From Mycolicibacterium baixiangningiae (GTDB lineage Bacteria > Actinomycetota > Actinomycetes > Mycobacteriales > Mycobacteriaceae), in the NCBI RefSeq assembly GCF_016313185.1, contig NZ_CP066218.1, positions 4,836,001 to 4,900,000 on the forward strand: a DNA stretch of 64,000 bases. Direction: 5' to 3'. The notes under the pieces were generated by a model that ran no database searches, was not told the DNA's origin, and saw nothing but the letters and a program-made list of their open reading frames with translations. The position numbers and the translations under genes are program-made. Below are positions 15,674 through 24,494 of the stretch, in pieces (within the stretch, counting starts at the first letter, position 1; the number at the start of each line of letters is the position of its first letter).

Positions 15674-16275
15674 TGCCCGGAATGCCCCCACCCGCTGCCG
15701 ACGAACGCCAGAGCCTGATCGAATTCCTCGCGTTCAACCAGAACGCGTTCTTCGCGGTCGCTCACGGGTTGACCGACGAGCAGGCCCGCTCGACACCGTC
15801 GGTGAGCACGCTGTCGATCGGCGGCCTGATCAAACACGCGGCCGGTGTCCAGCAGGGCTGGGCGCAGCGGGTGGCCAGCGCACCGGAGTTCCCGCCGCCG
15901 GACCCACGGCCGGTCGAGGAGCAGATGCGCGATTACCAGGACCAGTACGTGATGCGCTCGGACGAGTTGCTCGACGAGTTGCTGGACGCCCTGCGCGCGC
16001 AGAACGCCGAGACGCTGCGGGCGTTCCGGGAGGCGGACCTGACCACGCCGGTGCCGGTGCCGCACGAGGTGCCGTGGTTCCCCAAGGACGTCGACCACTG
16101 GTCGGTGCGGTGGGTGGCGCTGCACCTGGTCGAGGAGTTGACGCGCCATGCCGGGCACGCCGACATCATCCGCGAATCGATCGACCGGGCGACGATGTAC
16201 GAGTTGATGGCCGCGCACGAGGAGTGGCCGGAGACCGACTTCATCCGGCGCTGGCGGCCGACGCAGCCCGCGTAA
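15673..16275 (+). CDS. DinB-superfamily (DUF664-like) protein
   Basis: A second DinB-fold protein of 200 aa starts at the ATG inside the TGATG overlap with the upstream gene, with AAGGAG before it, so the two are translationally coupled. It shows LIEFLAFNQNAFFAVAHGL, STLSIGGLIKHAAGVQQGW and a late WVALHLVEELTRHAGHADIIRE, whose histidines match the DinB metal-binding arrangement. The pairing suggests a small detoxification or thiol-transfer unit; the substrate is unknown. Confidence 0.8.
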   Translation: MPGMPPPAADERQSLIEFLAFNQNAFFAVAHGLTDEQARSTPSVSTLSIGGLIKHAAGVQQGWAQRVASAPEFPPPDPRPVEEQMRDYQDQYVMRSDELLDELLDALRAQNAETLRAFREADLTTPVPVPHEVPWFPKDVDHWSVRWVALHLVEELTRHAGHADIIRESIDRATMYELMAAHEEWPETDFIRRWRPTQPA

Positions 16276-16334
16276 GCGCCGAGCGCACGGTTGGTGACGG
16301 CCCTACTCGGCCGATGCGTACAACAACCGTGCGC

Positions 16335-16934
16335 TCAGCGGTCGAGCACCAACCGCAGCGCATGGTCGACGACCGCGTCGAGGTCTGACCCCAGCGTGCC
16401 GGCCAGCCACTGCTGCGCCAGCTCGGCCATCGCGCCGGTGTACATCGCGGCGCCCACCTGCGCGGCCACCGGATCGGAATCCGGATGCAGTCGCCACCCT
16501 TCGACCAGCACCGCCTCGCGCAGCAGGTCCTGGGTGGCGGCGCGGCGGGCGGCCAGCACCGGGTTGGCCTGCGCGTCTGTGAACAGCACCCGCCCGCGCC
16601 GCGGATCGGCCGAGCTGAACCCCAGCACCGCCGCGATCCCCGCACGGGTACGCGCCCGCAACGACTCCCCCGCCGCGGCCATCGCGGCGGCCACCTCGGC
16701 GGCCAGTTGTGCGCTCACCTCGTCGTACACCGCGCCCAGGAGTTCGTCGGTGCCGGCGAAACTCTCGTAGAAGTAGCGGGTGTTGAGCTCGCATTCGCGG
16801 CACACCGAGCGCACCGCCACCGCCGCCTCGCCACCGGAACCGAACAGCCGCAGCGCCGCGTCGATCAGCAGCGCGCGGCGTTCGGCGCGCCGGTCGGTCA
16901 ACGGCACGCCGGCCCAGCGGGTGGGTGTCGGCAT
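16335..16934 (-). CDS. TetR-family transcriptional regulator
   Basis: The 199-aa protein has an N-terminal TetR helix-turn-helix (LIDAALRLFGSGGEAAVAVRS followed by CRECELNTRYFYESFAG) and a helical ligand domain. It is divergent from the MpaB-type oxygenase gene, with 90 bp between them, the usual layout for a local repressor. A near-palindrome centred on CCAGATCTGG (16958-16967) lies in that gap. The ligand is unknown. Confidence 0.9.
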   Translation of the reverse strand: MPTPTRWAGVPLTDRRAERRALLIDAALRLFGSGGEAAVAVRSVCRECELNTRYFYESFAGTDELLGAVYDEVSAQLAAEVAAAMAAAGESLRARTRAGIAAVLGFSSADPRRGRVLFTDAQANPVLAARRAATQDLLREAVLVEGWRLHPDSDPVAAQVGAAMYTGAMAELAQQWLAGTLGSDLDAVVDHALRLVLDR

Positions 16935-16955
16935 CCGCTCAGCGTACGTCTTCGC

Positions 16956-16969
16956 GGCCAGATCTGGTC
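16956..16969. promoter_or_regulatory. candidate TetR operator
   Basis: GGCCAGATCTGGTC is palindromic at all but one base pair and lies in the short divergent gap between the TetR gene and the oxygenase gene. Assignment is by position and symmetry only. Confidence 0.35.
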
Positions 16970-17024
16970 ACAGATGTAGCCAAAGCGGTACGGTGGACGC
17001 ATCCGTCGCCAAGGAGGCACCGCC

Positions 17025-18017
17025 GTGGACATGCCGCACGAGATCCTCACCCAGTGGGTACGCGGACGCATCGACTACGGCGGCATGCGGCGCAATTACT
17101 TCCGCGGCATCGAGTTCGCTGCGCCTGTCGGCGACCCGGGCTGGTTCGGCCCGAAAAGCGCTGTGTGGCACGTGCATTCGCATATGGAGGCGCTGATCTT
17201 CGGCCTGCAGTGCGCGGCGTACATGGAGCGCCTCGACCCGAGCATCTTCTGGATGGGCATGCACCACTCCCGCCTGGTCGCACGCGACGAAACAGGCACC
17301 GCCACCGGGCGCCTCGACCCCGCCGGCGCGATGGCCCGCCTCGGCCATTCGGTCGCGTTCTTCATCGGCACGGCCTACGGGTCCACCGAATCCGCGGAGA
17401 GACTCGCCACCACCGTGCGCTCCATGCACCACACCATCAAGGGTGTCCGCCCCGACGGATTGCGCTACGACGCCGACGATCCGGACTGGCTGCGCTGGAA
17501 CTACGCCACCGTCGTCTGGGGCATCGCCACCGCGCACGAGATGTATCACCCGAACCCGTTGCGCGGCAAGGACATTGACCGCTACTACGGCGAGTTCGTC
17601 CGCATCGGGCATGCGCTGGGTGCCACCGACCTGCCCACCACCAAGGCCGAGACCGCCGACCTCTTGCGCTCCTACCTACCCCGGTTGGCCGTCACGCACG
17701 GCACCGCGATGGCGACCGGCCCGAACGTCGGACTGCCGCACAACCTCGTCGACTGGGCCATCCGCGACACCATGCCGAAGTGGGGCAAGCAGCTGATCCA
17801 GCACAGCGATCCGAACATCGTCGAGCGCACCGCCCGGCGCGCCGCGGTGTGGGGCATCATCAACGGCCTGCACACCGCGGCCGGTCCGGCGCCGGAGTTC
17901 CAGCAGGCCCGCGCGCGGGTCAAGGGCGGCACTACTAGTCCGCATACCGTGCCGACATACGTGCCCGGCTCAGATCCAGAGCGCAGCCGCGAGGAGATCG
18001 AGCACAGCTTCGCCTGA
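17025..18017 (+). CDS. MpaB/DUF2236-family oxygenase-like protein
   Basis: The 330-aa protein matches the DUF2236 family, which includes the heme-dependent oxygenase MpaB and latex-clearing-like proteins. Seen features are WHVHSHMEALIFG, the core ERLATTVRSMHHTIKGVRP and YDADDPDWLRWNYATVVWGIATAHEMY. It starts with GTG seven nt after AAGGAGG; an ATG two codons later is possible. It is divergent from a TetR gene that probably represses it. Substrate unknown. Confidence 0.8.
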   Translation: MDMPHEILTQWVRGRIDYGGMRRNYFRGIEFAAPVGDPGWFGPKSAVWHVHSHMEALIFGLQCAAYMERLDPSIFWMGMHHSRLVARDETGTATGRLDPAGAMARLGHSVAFFIGTAYGSTESAERLATTVRSMHHTIKGVRPDGLRYDADDPDWLRWNYATVVWGIATAHEMYHPNPLRGKDIDRYYGEFVRIGHALGATDLPTTKAETADLLRSYLPRLAVTHGTAMATGPNVGLPHNLVDWAIRDTMPKWGKQLIQHSDPNIVERTARRAAVWGIINGLHTAAGPAPEFQQARARVKGGTTSPHTVPTYVPGSDPERSREEIEHSFA

Positions 18018-18043
18018 GCGGCGACAGCGGCGGCGACATCAGG

Positions 18044-18085
18044 ATGACACTTGATATGACGTCATAGTGGTGTCACTATGGTGTC
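18044..18085. promoter_or_regulatory. Multi-palindrome operator before the ribbon-helix-helix gene
   Basis: Repeated ATGAC/GTCAT half-sites fill the last 42 bp before the ATG at 18086: ATGAC at 18044, the perfect palindrome TATGACGTCATA (18055-18066), ATAGTG-N4-CACTAT (18064-18079) and GTGTCAT running into the start codon. Arrays of short half-sites are typical for ribbon-helix-helix repressors, so autoregulation is likely. Confidence 0.55.
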
Positions 18086-18568
18086 ATGGATTTGCAGCCG
18101 TACGTCGACAACGTGCGCCATGAGCTCGGTGTCGCCGCGGCCGCCGGTGGCGCCGACGCCGAGGCGCTGGCCGAGCGGCTGACCGCCCCCTTGGACTCGG
18201 CGCTGCGGCTGGCACTGCTCGAAGCGCTGTCGGAGGCCGCGGAGCATCTCACGCGACAGCTGGCCCCCGGGTCGGTGGAGGTACGGCTGCGTGGCCGGGA
18301 TCCGGAGTTCTTCGTGGCGGCGGCGCCCGATCCGGAACCGGAACCGGAACTACCGCTGCCGCCGGACGGTGACGACGGCGGCACCTGGCGTGTGACGCTG
18401 CGGCTGCCGGAATCCATGAAGCCCGCAGTCGAATCGTCCGCGCGGCGGGCGGGGGTGTCGGTCAACGCGTGGCTGGTCCGCGCGGTCTCCAATGCAGTCG
18501 GCGAGGCGGCACCCACCCGGCGGCCGAAATCGCACACCGACAAGTCGTTCAACGGCTGGGTCCGCTGA
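18086..18568 (+). CDS. Ribbon-helix-helix (HicB/Arc-like) DNA-binding protein
   Basis: The 160-aa protein has an N-terminal helical region, an acidic proline-rich linker (PDPEPEPELPLPP, about residues 82-94) and a C-terminal ribbon-helix-helix segment WRVTLRLPESMKPAVESSAR followed by AGVSVNAWLVRAVSNAVG. It probably acts as a dimeric DNA-binding autorepressor. It is followed 23 bp later by the DUF4097 gene and preceded by clustered ATGAC/GTCAT half-sites. There is no toxin-like partner, so I do not call this a toxin-antitoxin pair. Confidence 0.75.
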   Translation: MDLQPYVDNVRHELGVAAAAGGADAEALAERLTAPLDSALRLALLEALSEAAEHLTRQLAPGSVEVRLRGRDPEFFVAAAPDPEPEPELPLPPDGDDGGTWRVTLRLPESMKPAVESSARRAGVSVNAWLVRAVSNAVGEAAPTRRPKSHTDKSFNGWVR

Positions 18569-18591
18569 ACCTCACCGAATGGGAGCCACAC

Positions 18592-19395
18592 ATGCCGGAA
18601 TTCCACACCCCCGGGCCCATCACCGCTGTCATCGAGATTGCCGCCGGTTCGGTGCACCTCGCTGCGGGCGACCGCAGTGACACCGTGGTGGAGATCCGCC
18701 CTCGCGATCCTTCCCGCAGCTCCGACATCCGGGCGGCCGAACATGCCCGCGTCGATTTTCGACACGGGAAGCTGACCGTATCCGCCGGACCGAAGTTCGT
18801 GGCACTCGGACGAGGTGGTGCCGTCTCGATCGACGTTGCGCTGCCGGCACATTCGCGGGTGCAAGTCTCGTCGGCCTCCGCCGCCATCTCCAGCGACGGC
18901 GTCCTCGGCGACTGCCGGTTCTCCTCGGCCGGCGGCGACGCACACTTTGACGTGGTCGAGGGAAACCTCAAGGCGGACACCGCCTCCGGAGACATCGCCG
19001 CGCGGAACGTGGCGGGCAACGTCGCGATCTCGACGGCGTCAGGGGATGCGACCATCGGTCGGCTTGAGGGTGATCTCACGTTCCAGGCCGCCAGTGGCGC
19101 GCTGGCCATCGAGCGTCTGCGCGGCGCGGCGCGGGCGCACACGGCATCGGGAGGCGTGTCAGTCGCCGTGGCCGTCAGCGGCGACGTCACCGTGATGACC
19201 AGCAGCGGTGACGTAGGGCTGGGTATACCGGAGGGCACCGCGGCCAAACTGGATGTGCACACCCGCTCCGGCACCCTCTCCAACACCCTGGACCCGTCGA
19301 GCGGTCCGGCCGACGGCGACGAAACGCTGGTCGTCCACGCACGCACCGGTTCCGGCCACATCTCCGTACGCCGCGCGGTCGGCATCACGAACTGA
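18592..19395 (+). CDS. DUF4097-family beta-strand-repeat protein
   Basis: The 267-aa protein is built of short repeated beta-strand units rich in SGD turns (LKADTASGDIAARNVAGNVA, STASGDATIGRLEGDLT, TSSGDVGLGIPEGTAAKL). This is the DUF4097 putative-adhesin/right-handed repeat fold. It has no signal peptide or membrane segment. The ATG at 18592 follows GGGAGCCACAC and the upstream ribbon-helix-helix gene closely, so both probably form one autoregulated unit. The function of this pair is not established. Confidence 0.75.
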   Translation: MPEFHTPGPITAVIEIAAGSVHLAAGDRSDTVVEIRPRDPSRSSDIRAAEHARVDFRHGKLTVSAGPKFVALGRGGAVSIDVALPAHSRVQVSSASAAISSDGVLGDCRFSSAGGDAHFDVVEGNLKADTASGDIAARNVAGNVAISTASGDATIGRLEGDLTFQAASGALAIERLRGAARAHTASGGVSVAVAVSGDVTVMTSSGDVGLGIPEGTAAKLDVHTRSGTLSNTLDPSSGPADGDETLVVHARTGSGHISVRRAVGITN

Positions 19396-19401
19396 GCGGA
19401 C

Positions 19402-19737
19402 CTACTCGCACTCGTTGGGCCGCGCGACCTCGAGTTCCGGCGGCGCCTCCGCGGAAATCTGGCCACCGGCCGAGGGCGACTGCGCGCACACCACCCAGTT
19501 CGTCAGGTTGATCTGCTCGTAGGGAGTCCCGTCGGCGGCGGAGGTCTGGGGCACCACAGCGCCCTCGGTGGTCGACACGATGGCGTCGTGGGCCTCCTGC
19601 AGGATCGCCCCTTCGACGTCGGGCATGGGCCACGCCGGTTGCGCCGCCGCTGGGCCGGCCAGCCCGACCGTGCCTGCGACGAGCAGAGCCGCCCCCGCGA
19701 ACCGTCCCGTACGTCAGGCGCTGCGATGAACTTCCAC
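19402..19737 (-). pseudogene. Secreted PASTA-like protein interrupted by a nonsense codon
   Basis: Reading from GTG at 19737 the frame is VEVHRSA, then TGA (19714-19716), then an intact signal-peptide-like stretch RTGRFAGAALLVAGTVGLAG and a mature part MPDVEGAILQEAHDAIV...NLTNWVVCAQSPSAGGQIS...RPNECE. The mature part is clearly paralogous to the intact secreted protein at 25458-25772. Between the TGA and the ATG at 19626 there is no ATG, GTG or TTG, so only a form lacking its signal peptide could be made. TGA may derive from TGG. Most likely a recent pseudogene. Confidence 0.6.
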
Positions 19738-19873
19738 GGTTTCGCGCGTGAACAGTTACTGCACCGGTTAAGCAGACAACATAACTGCACTCATTGAGCA
19801 ATGATCTTGTACGTGCTCACCATCGCCGCACGAATGGCGGGCACACTTTGCGGACATTGTCGATGGGGGTCTC

Positions 19874-21004
19874 GTGGCAACAATTGTGGATCGGTATCGG
19901 GAGACGTCGCGCCGACGGCGGCGCCGCGCTGAGCGGTCGAATCAGCGCCTCGACGTCCAGGGCCTTCGGATGGTCGCGGTACTCGCCGTGTCCGCCCACC
20001 ACCTGTGGGACTGGCCGCGCGGCGGATTCGTCGGCATCGACGTCTTCTTCGTCCTCACCGGTTTCCTGCTGACCACCGGCCTACTCGCGGCGGGCACCCT
20101 CAAGGACTTCTACGTGAACCGGGCCCGCCGCGTCCTGCCCGCCGCGGCCGTCGTCGCGCTGGCCACCTACGCGGCGAGCGTTCTGATCCCCACCCCGGCC
20201 CTGTTCGGCGACCCGGATTCACCGCTGGCGCACTTCTGGCCCTTGGCGGTCGGCGCGGTGATCGTCGTCGTGTGGCCGCTGCTGCTGGCGACCACCGGCT
20301 ATCGGGCCCACTGGGCCGCCGTCGCAGCGGCCGTCCTCACGCTGGCGGGCTTCGCGGCAGCATTCATGCAAAGTAGCGAGTTCACCTGGGTGGCGGCGTT
20401 CGGCGTCGGCGCGCTAGTGGCGCCGGCGGTCACGCTACTCGGCGATCTCCCGCCCGCGCTCAAAACGCTGCTGTCTTGGTCGGGAGTGCTGCTGATCGCC
20501 GCGAGCCTGTTCCTCATCGGCGACGGGTCCGCCGGCGACACCGCGACGTGGGCGCTGCTGCCGGTCGCCGGTACCGCGCTGGTTCTCGCGGCCGGCGTCG
20601 GCGGCGAACCGCGATTCCAGCCGCTGCTTCGCAACCGGGTCAGTACCTACGTGGGCGACCTGTCGTATTCGCTGTACCTGGTGCACTGGCCGGTGATCGT
20701 CGTCGTCGCGGCGCTGATGGACCGCACCCCCTACTTCTCTCTCTGCGTGCTCGCGTTCGCGTTCGGTCTGGCCGTCGCATGCCACCACTTCGTCGAAAAC
20801 CCTTTGCGCCACGGCAGTTTCGAGGCCCTGCGCACCGCGATCAAGGATATGGAGCGCGGCCTGTTCCACATCGAGCGGCGGACGAAGGTCGCGGCGGTCG
20901 GCGCGCTGGTGCTGCTGGCGGTCGGGTTGTGTGCGTTCGCGGCCCGACCGGACGCCTACGAACAAGCGCCGCAACCCGCGATCGTCACCAACCAGGGACT
21001 GTGA
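19874..21004 (+). CDS. Acyltransferase-3 family membrane protein
   Basis: The 376-aa polytopic membrane protein would O-acylate an envelope glycan or lipid. The acyltransferase-3 signature is present: QGLRMVAVLAVSAHHLWDWP carrying the catalytic His, FVGIDVFFVLTGFLLTTGLL, the FYVNRARRVLPAAAVV loop, and late YSLYLVHWPVIVVVA plus HHFVENPLRHG. About ten hydrophobic segments are visible. It starts with GTG after GATGGGGG. There is no C-terminal SGNH domain, unlike many OatA-type relatives. It precedes the UbiB-type kinase gene by 52 bp. Confidence 0.85.
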   Translation: MATIVDRYRETSRRRRRRAERSNQRLDVQGLRMVAVLAVSAHHLWDWPRGGFVGIDVFFVLTGFLLTTGLLAAGTLKDFYVNRARRVLPAAAVVALATYAASVLIPTPALFGDPDSPLAHFWPLAVGAVIVVVWPLLLATTGYRAHWAAVAAAVLTLAGFAAAFMQSSEFTWVAAFGVGALVAPAVTLLGDLPPALKTLLSWSGVLLIAASLFLIGDGSAGDTATWALLPVAGTALVLAAGVGGEPRFQPLLRNRVSTYVGDLSYSLYLVHWPVIVVVAALMDRTPYFSLCVLAFAFGLAVACHHFVENPLRHGSFEALRTAIKDMERGLFHIERRTKVAAVGALVLLAVGLCAFAARPDAYEQAPQPAIVTNQGL

Positions 21005-21056
21005 CCCGGGGCACACCCTTTTTCCCCTGACCGCGCCTTTTGAGACACTGGCTGCT

Positions 21057-22415
21057 ATGAGTGTCACGCGAAAGACCCAGCACCGAGAGGTTGCCAGGCT
21101 GGACCGGGTGCCGTTGCCGGTCGAGGCCGCCCGCGTCGGCGTGACCGGTTGGCAGCTCACCCGCACCGGCGCCCGCGTCGTCACGAACCTGCGCGGACGC
21201 GGCAACCTCTCGCAGAAGATCCTCAAACAGGTTCCGCAGACCTTCGCCGATCTCGGACCCACCTACGTCAAGTTCGGGCAGATCATCGCGTCGAGTCCGG
21301 GCGCGTTCGGCGAAGGGCTGTCCAAGGAGTTCCGCAGCCTGCTCGACCGGGTGCCGCCTGCCGACCCCGAGCAGGTGGCCAAGCTGCTGCGCGAGGAACT
21401 CGGCGACGATCCGAAGAGCCTCTACAAGAGCTTCGACGACAAGCCGTTCGCGTCCGCGTCCATCGCGCAGGTGCACTACGCGACCCTGCACACCGGCGAA
21501 GAGGTCGTCGTCAAGATCCAGCGCCCGGGCATCCGCCGCCGGGTGGCCGCGGACCTGCAGATCCTCAAGCGCGGCGCCCGCCTCGTCGAGTTCGCGAAAC
21601 TCGGTCAGCGCCTGAGCGCCCAGGACGTCGTCGCCGATTTCGCCGACAACCTCGCCGAGGAACTCGACTTCCGGCTCGAGGCGCAGTCCATGGACGCGTG
21701 GGTGGCGCATATGCACGCCTCACCGCTGGGCAAGAACATCCGGGTGCCGCAGGTGTACTGGGATCTGACCAGCGAGCGGGTGCTGACCATGGAACGGGTG
21801 TCGGGCATCCGCATCGACGACGCCGCCGCGGTCCGCAAGGCCGGGTTCGACGGCACCGAACTGGTCAAGGCGCTGCTGTTCAGCCTGTTCGAAGGCGGTC
21901 TGCGGCACGGCCTGTTCCACGGTGACCTGCACGCCGGCAACCTCTACATCGACGGTGACGGCAAGATCGTGTTCTTCGACTTCGGCATCATGGGCCGCAT
22001 CGATCCGCGCACCCGCTGGCTGCTGCGGGAACTGGTGTACGCGCTGTTGGTGAAGAAGGACCACGCCGCCGCGGGCAAGATCGTGGTGATGATGGGCGCG
22101 GTCGGCACGGTGAAGCCCGAAGCGCAGGCCGCCAAGGATCTGGAGAAGTTCGCCACGCCGCTGACCATGACGTCGCTGGGCGATCTGAGTTACGCCGAAA
22201 TCGGCAAGCAGCTCGGAGCGCTGGCCGACGCCTACGACGTGAAGCTGCCGCGTGAGCTGGTGCTCATCGGGAAGCAGTTCCTTTACGTCGAGCGTTATAT
22301 GAAGTTGTTGGCGCCGAAGTGGCAGATGATGAGCGACCCGCAGCTGACCGGGTACTTCGCCAACTTCATGGTGGACATCAGCCGCGAGCACAAAGAAGAA
22401 GGGCTGGAGGTCTGA
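21057..22415 (+). CDS. UbiB/ABC1-family atypical kinase (Rv0647c-like)
   Basis: The 452-aa protein of the ADCK/UbiB family is linked to lipid or quinone homeostasis. It shows the family-specific KxGQ motif (YVKFGQIIASSPGAFG), the Ala-rich nucleotide loop (FASASIAQVHYA), EELDFRLEAQS, the catalytic loop HGDLHAGN and the metal motif FFDFGIMG. ATG at 21057 is the first start consistent with family N termini. The lipG start is one base past its stop, so the two are translationally coupled, as in M. tuberculosis Rv0647c-Rv0646c. The substrate is unknown. Confidence 0.92.
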   Translation: MSVTRKTQHREVARLDRVPLPVEAARVGVTGWQLTRTGARVVTNLRGRGNLSQKILKQVPQTFADLGPTYVKFGQIIASSPGAFGEGLSKEFRSLLDRVPPADPEQVAKLLREELGDDPKSLYKSFDDKPFASASIAQVHYATLHTGEEVVVKIQRPGIRRRVAADLQILKRGARLVEFAKLGQRLSAQDVVADFADNLAEELDFRLEAQSMDAWVAHMHASPLGKNIRVPQVYWDLTSERVLTMERVSGIRIDDAAAVRKAGFDGTELVKALLFSLFEGGLRHGLFHGDLHAGNLYIDGDGKIVFFDFGIMGRIDPRTRWLLRELVYALLVKKDHAAAGKIVVMMGAVGTVKPEAQAAKDLEKFATPLTMTSLGDLSYAEIGKQLGALADAYDVKLPRELVLIGKQFLYVERYMKLLAPKWQMMSDPQLTGYFANFMVDISREHKEEGLEV

Positions 22416-22416
22416 C

Positions 22417-23322
22417 TTGCAGGTCCGCGAAGGTAAGGCGTCCAACAAAGACGTCCAGATCCATTACGAGGACATGGGCAACGTCGGCGATCCGGCGGTC
22501 CTGCTCATCATGGGCCTGGGCGCGCAGCTGCTGTTCTGGCGTGAGGAGTTCTGCCGCAAACTGGTCGACCAGGGTCTGCGGGTGATCCGCTACGACAACC
22601 GCGACGTCGGGCTGTCCAGCCATTTCGACGGTCAGCGCACCAAGGGTTCGCAGGTCGGCAACATGGTCCGCTCGGTGCTGGGCGTCAAGAGCCCGTCGGT
22701 GTACACGCTCGAGGACATGGCCGACGACGCGGCCGCGCTGCTCGACCACCTCGACATCGACGAAGCGCACATCGTGGGCGGGTCGATGGGCGGGATGATC
22801 GCGCAGATCTTCGCGGCGCGGCATGCCGAGCGCACGAAGACGCTCGCGGTGTTCTTCTCGTCGAACAATCAGCCGTTCCTGCCGCCGCCCGGCCCGCGCC
22901 AATTGCTGGCCGTGATCACGGGCCCGTCGCCGAACTCACCGAGGGACGTGATCATCGAGAACTCGATCCGGGTCAGCAAGATCATCGGCAGCCCGGGCTA
23001 CCCGTCGACCGACGAGAAGCTGCGCGCCGACGCGATCGCGTTCTACGACCGGGCGTTCTACCCGCAGGGCATCGCGCGGCAGTTCAACGCGATCACCGGG
23101 AGCGGCAGCCTGCTGCACTACAACAAGCAGACCACCGCGCCGACCGTCGTCATCCACGGTAAGGCCGACAAGTTGATGCGGCCCACCGGCGGAAAGGCGA
23201 TCGCCAAGGCAATCCCGAACGCGCGGCTGGTGATGTTCGACGGCATGGGCCACGAACTCCCGCAGGCGTTGTGGGACGACGTCGTCGGCGAACTCAAGAC
23301 CACGTTCGCAGAACGGCCCTGA
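22417..23322 (+). CDS. lipG: Alpha/beta-hydrolase LipG
   Basis: The 301-aa alpha/beta hydrolase (esterase/lipase or thioesterase) has oxyanion motif LLIMGLGAQLLFW, nucleophile elbow IVGGSMGGMIAQ, Asp in HGKADKLM and catalytic His in FDGMGHELP. It starts with TTG after GGCTGGAGG, immediately after the UbiB stop. M. tuberculosis lipG (Rv0646c) occupies the same place between the UbiB-type gene and the mycolic acid methyltransferases, which supports the symbol and an envelope-lipid role. Confidence 0.9.
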   Translation: MQVREGKASNKDVQIHYEDMGNVGDPAVLLIMGLGAQLLFWREEFCRKLVDQGLRVIRYDNRDVGLSSHFDGQRTKGSQVGNMVRSVLGVKSPSVYTLEDMADDAAALLDHLDIDEAHIVGGSMGGMIAQIFAARHAERTKTLAVFFSSNNQPFLPPPGPRQLLAVITGPSPNSPRDVIIENSIRVSKIIGSPGYPSTDEKLRADAIAFYDRAFYPQGIARQFNAITGSGSLLHYNKQTTAPTVVIHGKADKLMRPTGGKAIAKAIPNARLVMFDGMGHELPQALWDDVVGELKTTFAERP

Positions 23323-23342
23323 CCAGCGACAAAATTTCGTAA

Positions 23343-23372
23343 TTGGGCTGGTGGCATCACATCGGATAGCAT
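23343..23372 (+). promoter_or_regulatory. candidate promoter of the mycolate methyltransferase gene
   Basis: TTGGGC (23343-23348) and TAGCAT (23367-23372) are 18 bp apart, 81 bp before the ATG at 23454. Pattern match only. Confidence 0.35.
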
Positions 23373-23453
23373 CCCCACTCGAGTGCAGGTGGGCCCCATA
23401 CGGCTGTCAAAGGGTGACGTCGACGGGCCCTGCCCGCCAGGAAAGGCAACATC

Positions 23454-24323
23454 ATGGCCCCATCGGGCAAATTGAAGCCACATTTCGAAGACGTCCAGGC
23501 GCATTACGACCTGTCTGACGATTTCTTCCGGCTGTTCCTCGACCCGTCGCAGACCTACAGCTGTGCGTACTTCGAGCGTGACGATATGACGCTCGAGGAG
23601 GCTCAGCTCGCCAAGGTCGATCTGGCGCTGGGCAAGCTGGGCCTGCAGCCCGGCATGACGCTGCTCGACATCGGCTGCGGCTGGGGCGCGACGATGATGC
23701 GGGCGGTCGAGAAGTACGACGTCAACGTCATCGGCCTGACGCTGAGCAAAAACCAGCACGCGCATGTCGAGAACGTGTTCGCCGCCTCGGACAGCCCACG
23801 CAGCAAGCAGGTCATGCTGAAGGGCTGGGAGGATTTCGATCAGCCCGTCGACCGGATCGTGTCGATCGGCGCGTTCGAGCACTTCGGCCGTGACCGCTGG
23901 GATGACTTCTTCCCGATGGCCTACCGGGTGCTGCCGGATGACGGTGTGATGCTGCTGCACACGATCACGGCGCTGACGATTCCGCAGATGATCGAGCGCG
24001 GCATTCCGCTGACGTTCTCGGTGGCGCGGTTCATCAAGTTCATCCTCACCGAGATCTTCCCCGGCGGTTACCTGCCGACGATCGAGTTGGTGGGCGAGCA
24101 TGCGGACAAAGCGGGCTTCACGCTGACGCGTGAGCAGTCGTTGCAGCCGCACTACGCCAAGACGCTGGACCATTGGGCGGCGGCGCTGGAAGCGCACAAG
24201 GACGAGGCCATCGCCGTGCAGTCCGAAGAGGTGTACGACCGCTACATGCACTACCTGACCGGTTGCGCGGATGCCTTCCGGAAGGGCTACACCGACGTGA
24301 ACCAGTTCACCCTGGTGAAGTAG
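23454..24323 (+). CDS. Mycolic acid cyclopropane synthase/methyltransferase (CmaA/MmaA2-like)
   Basis: The 289-aa SAM-dependent enzyme modifies double bonds of mycolic acid precursors in the cytoplasm. It shows [23 protein letters not shown]-binding [40 protein letters not shown], and a C terminus [10 protein letters not shown] like CmaA1/MmaA2. By recalled sequence it is closer to MmaA2/CmaA1 than to MmaA4, but the exact product (cis-cyclopropane, trans-methyl or other) cannot be decided here. It is the first of two such genes, followed 171 bp later by mmaA4. Confidence 0.92.
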   Translation: MAPSGKLKPHFEDVQAHYDLSDDFFRLFLDPSQTYSCAYFERDDMTLEEAQLAKVDLALGKLGLQPGMTLLDIGCGWGATMMRAVEKYDVNVIGLTLSKNQHAHVENVFAASDSPRSKQVMLKGWEDFDQPVDRIVSIGAFEHFGRDRWDDFFPMAYRVLPDDGVMLLHTITALTIPQMIERGIPLTFSVARFIKFILTEIFPGGYLPTIELVGEHADKAGFTLTREQSLQPHYAKTLDHWAAALEAHKDEAIAVQSEEVYDRYMHYLTGCADAFRKGYTDVNQFTLVK

Positions 24324-24494
24324 CCGGTCGTACAGCTAAGACCCGAAGTGTCGCGGGCGTCAACCGTCCTGCGACCGGGGTGACCGACACGTGCCATGGT
24401 GGCCTGAAGGGCACCTGTGGGCGGGTAGGGTGCGGGCAACCAAACATTCGGTAACGACGAATTGACCTGTCGCGAGGAAGGCCAACAGCGGACT

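Noticed and set aside
18086..19395. Toxin-antitoxin module made of the ribbon-helix-helix protein and its neighbour
   Set aside because: The neighbour is a DUF4097 beta-repeat protein of 267 aa, not a HicA/RelE/VapC-like toxin.
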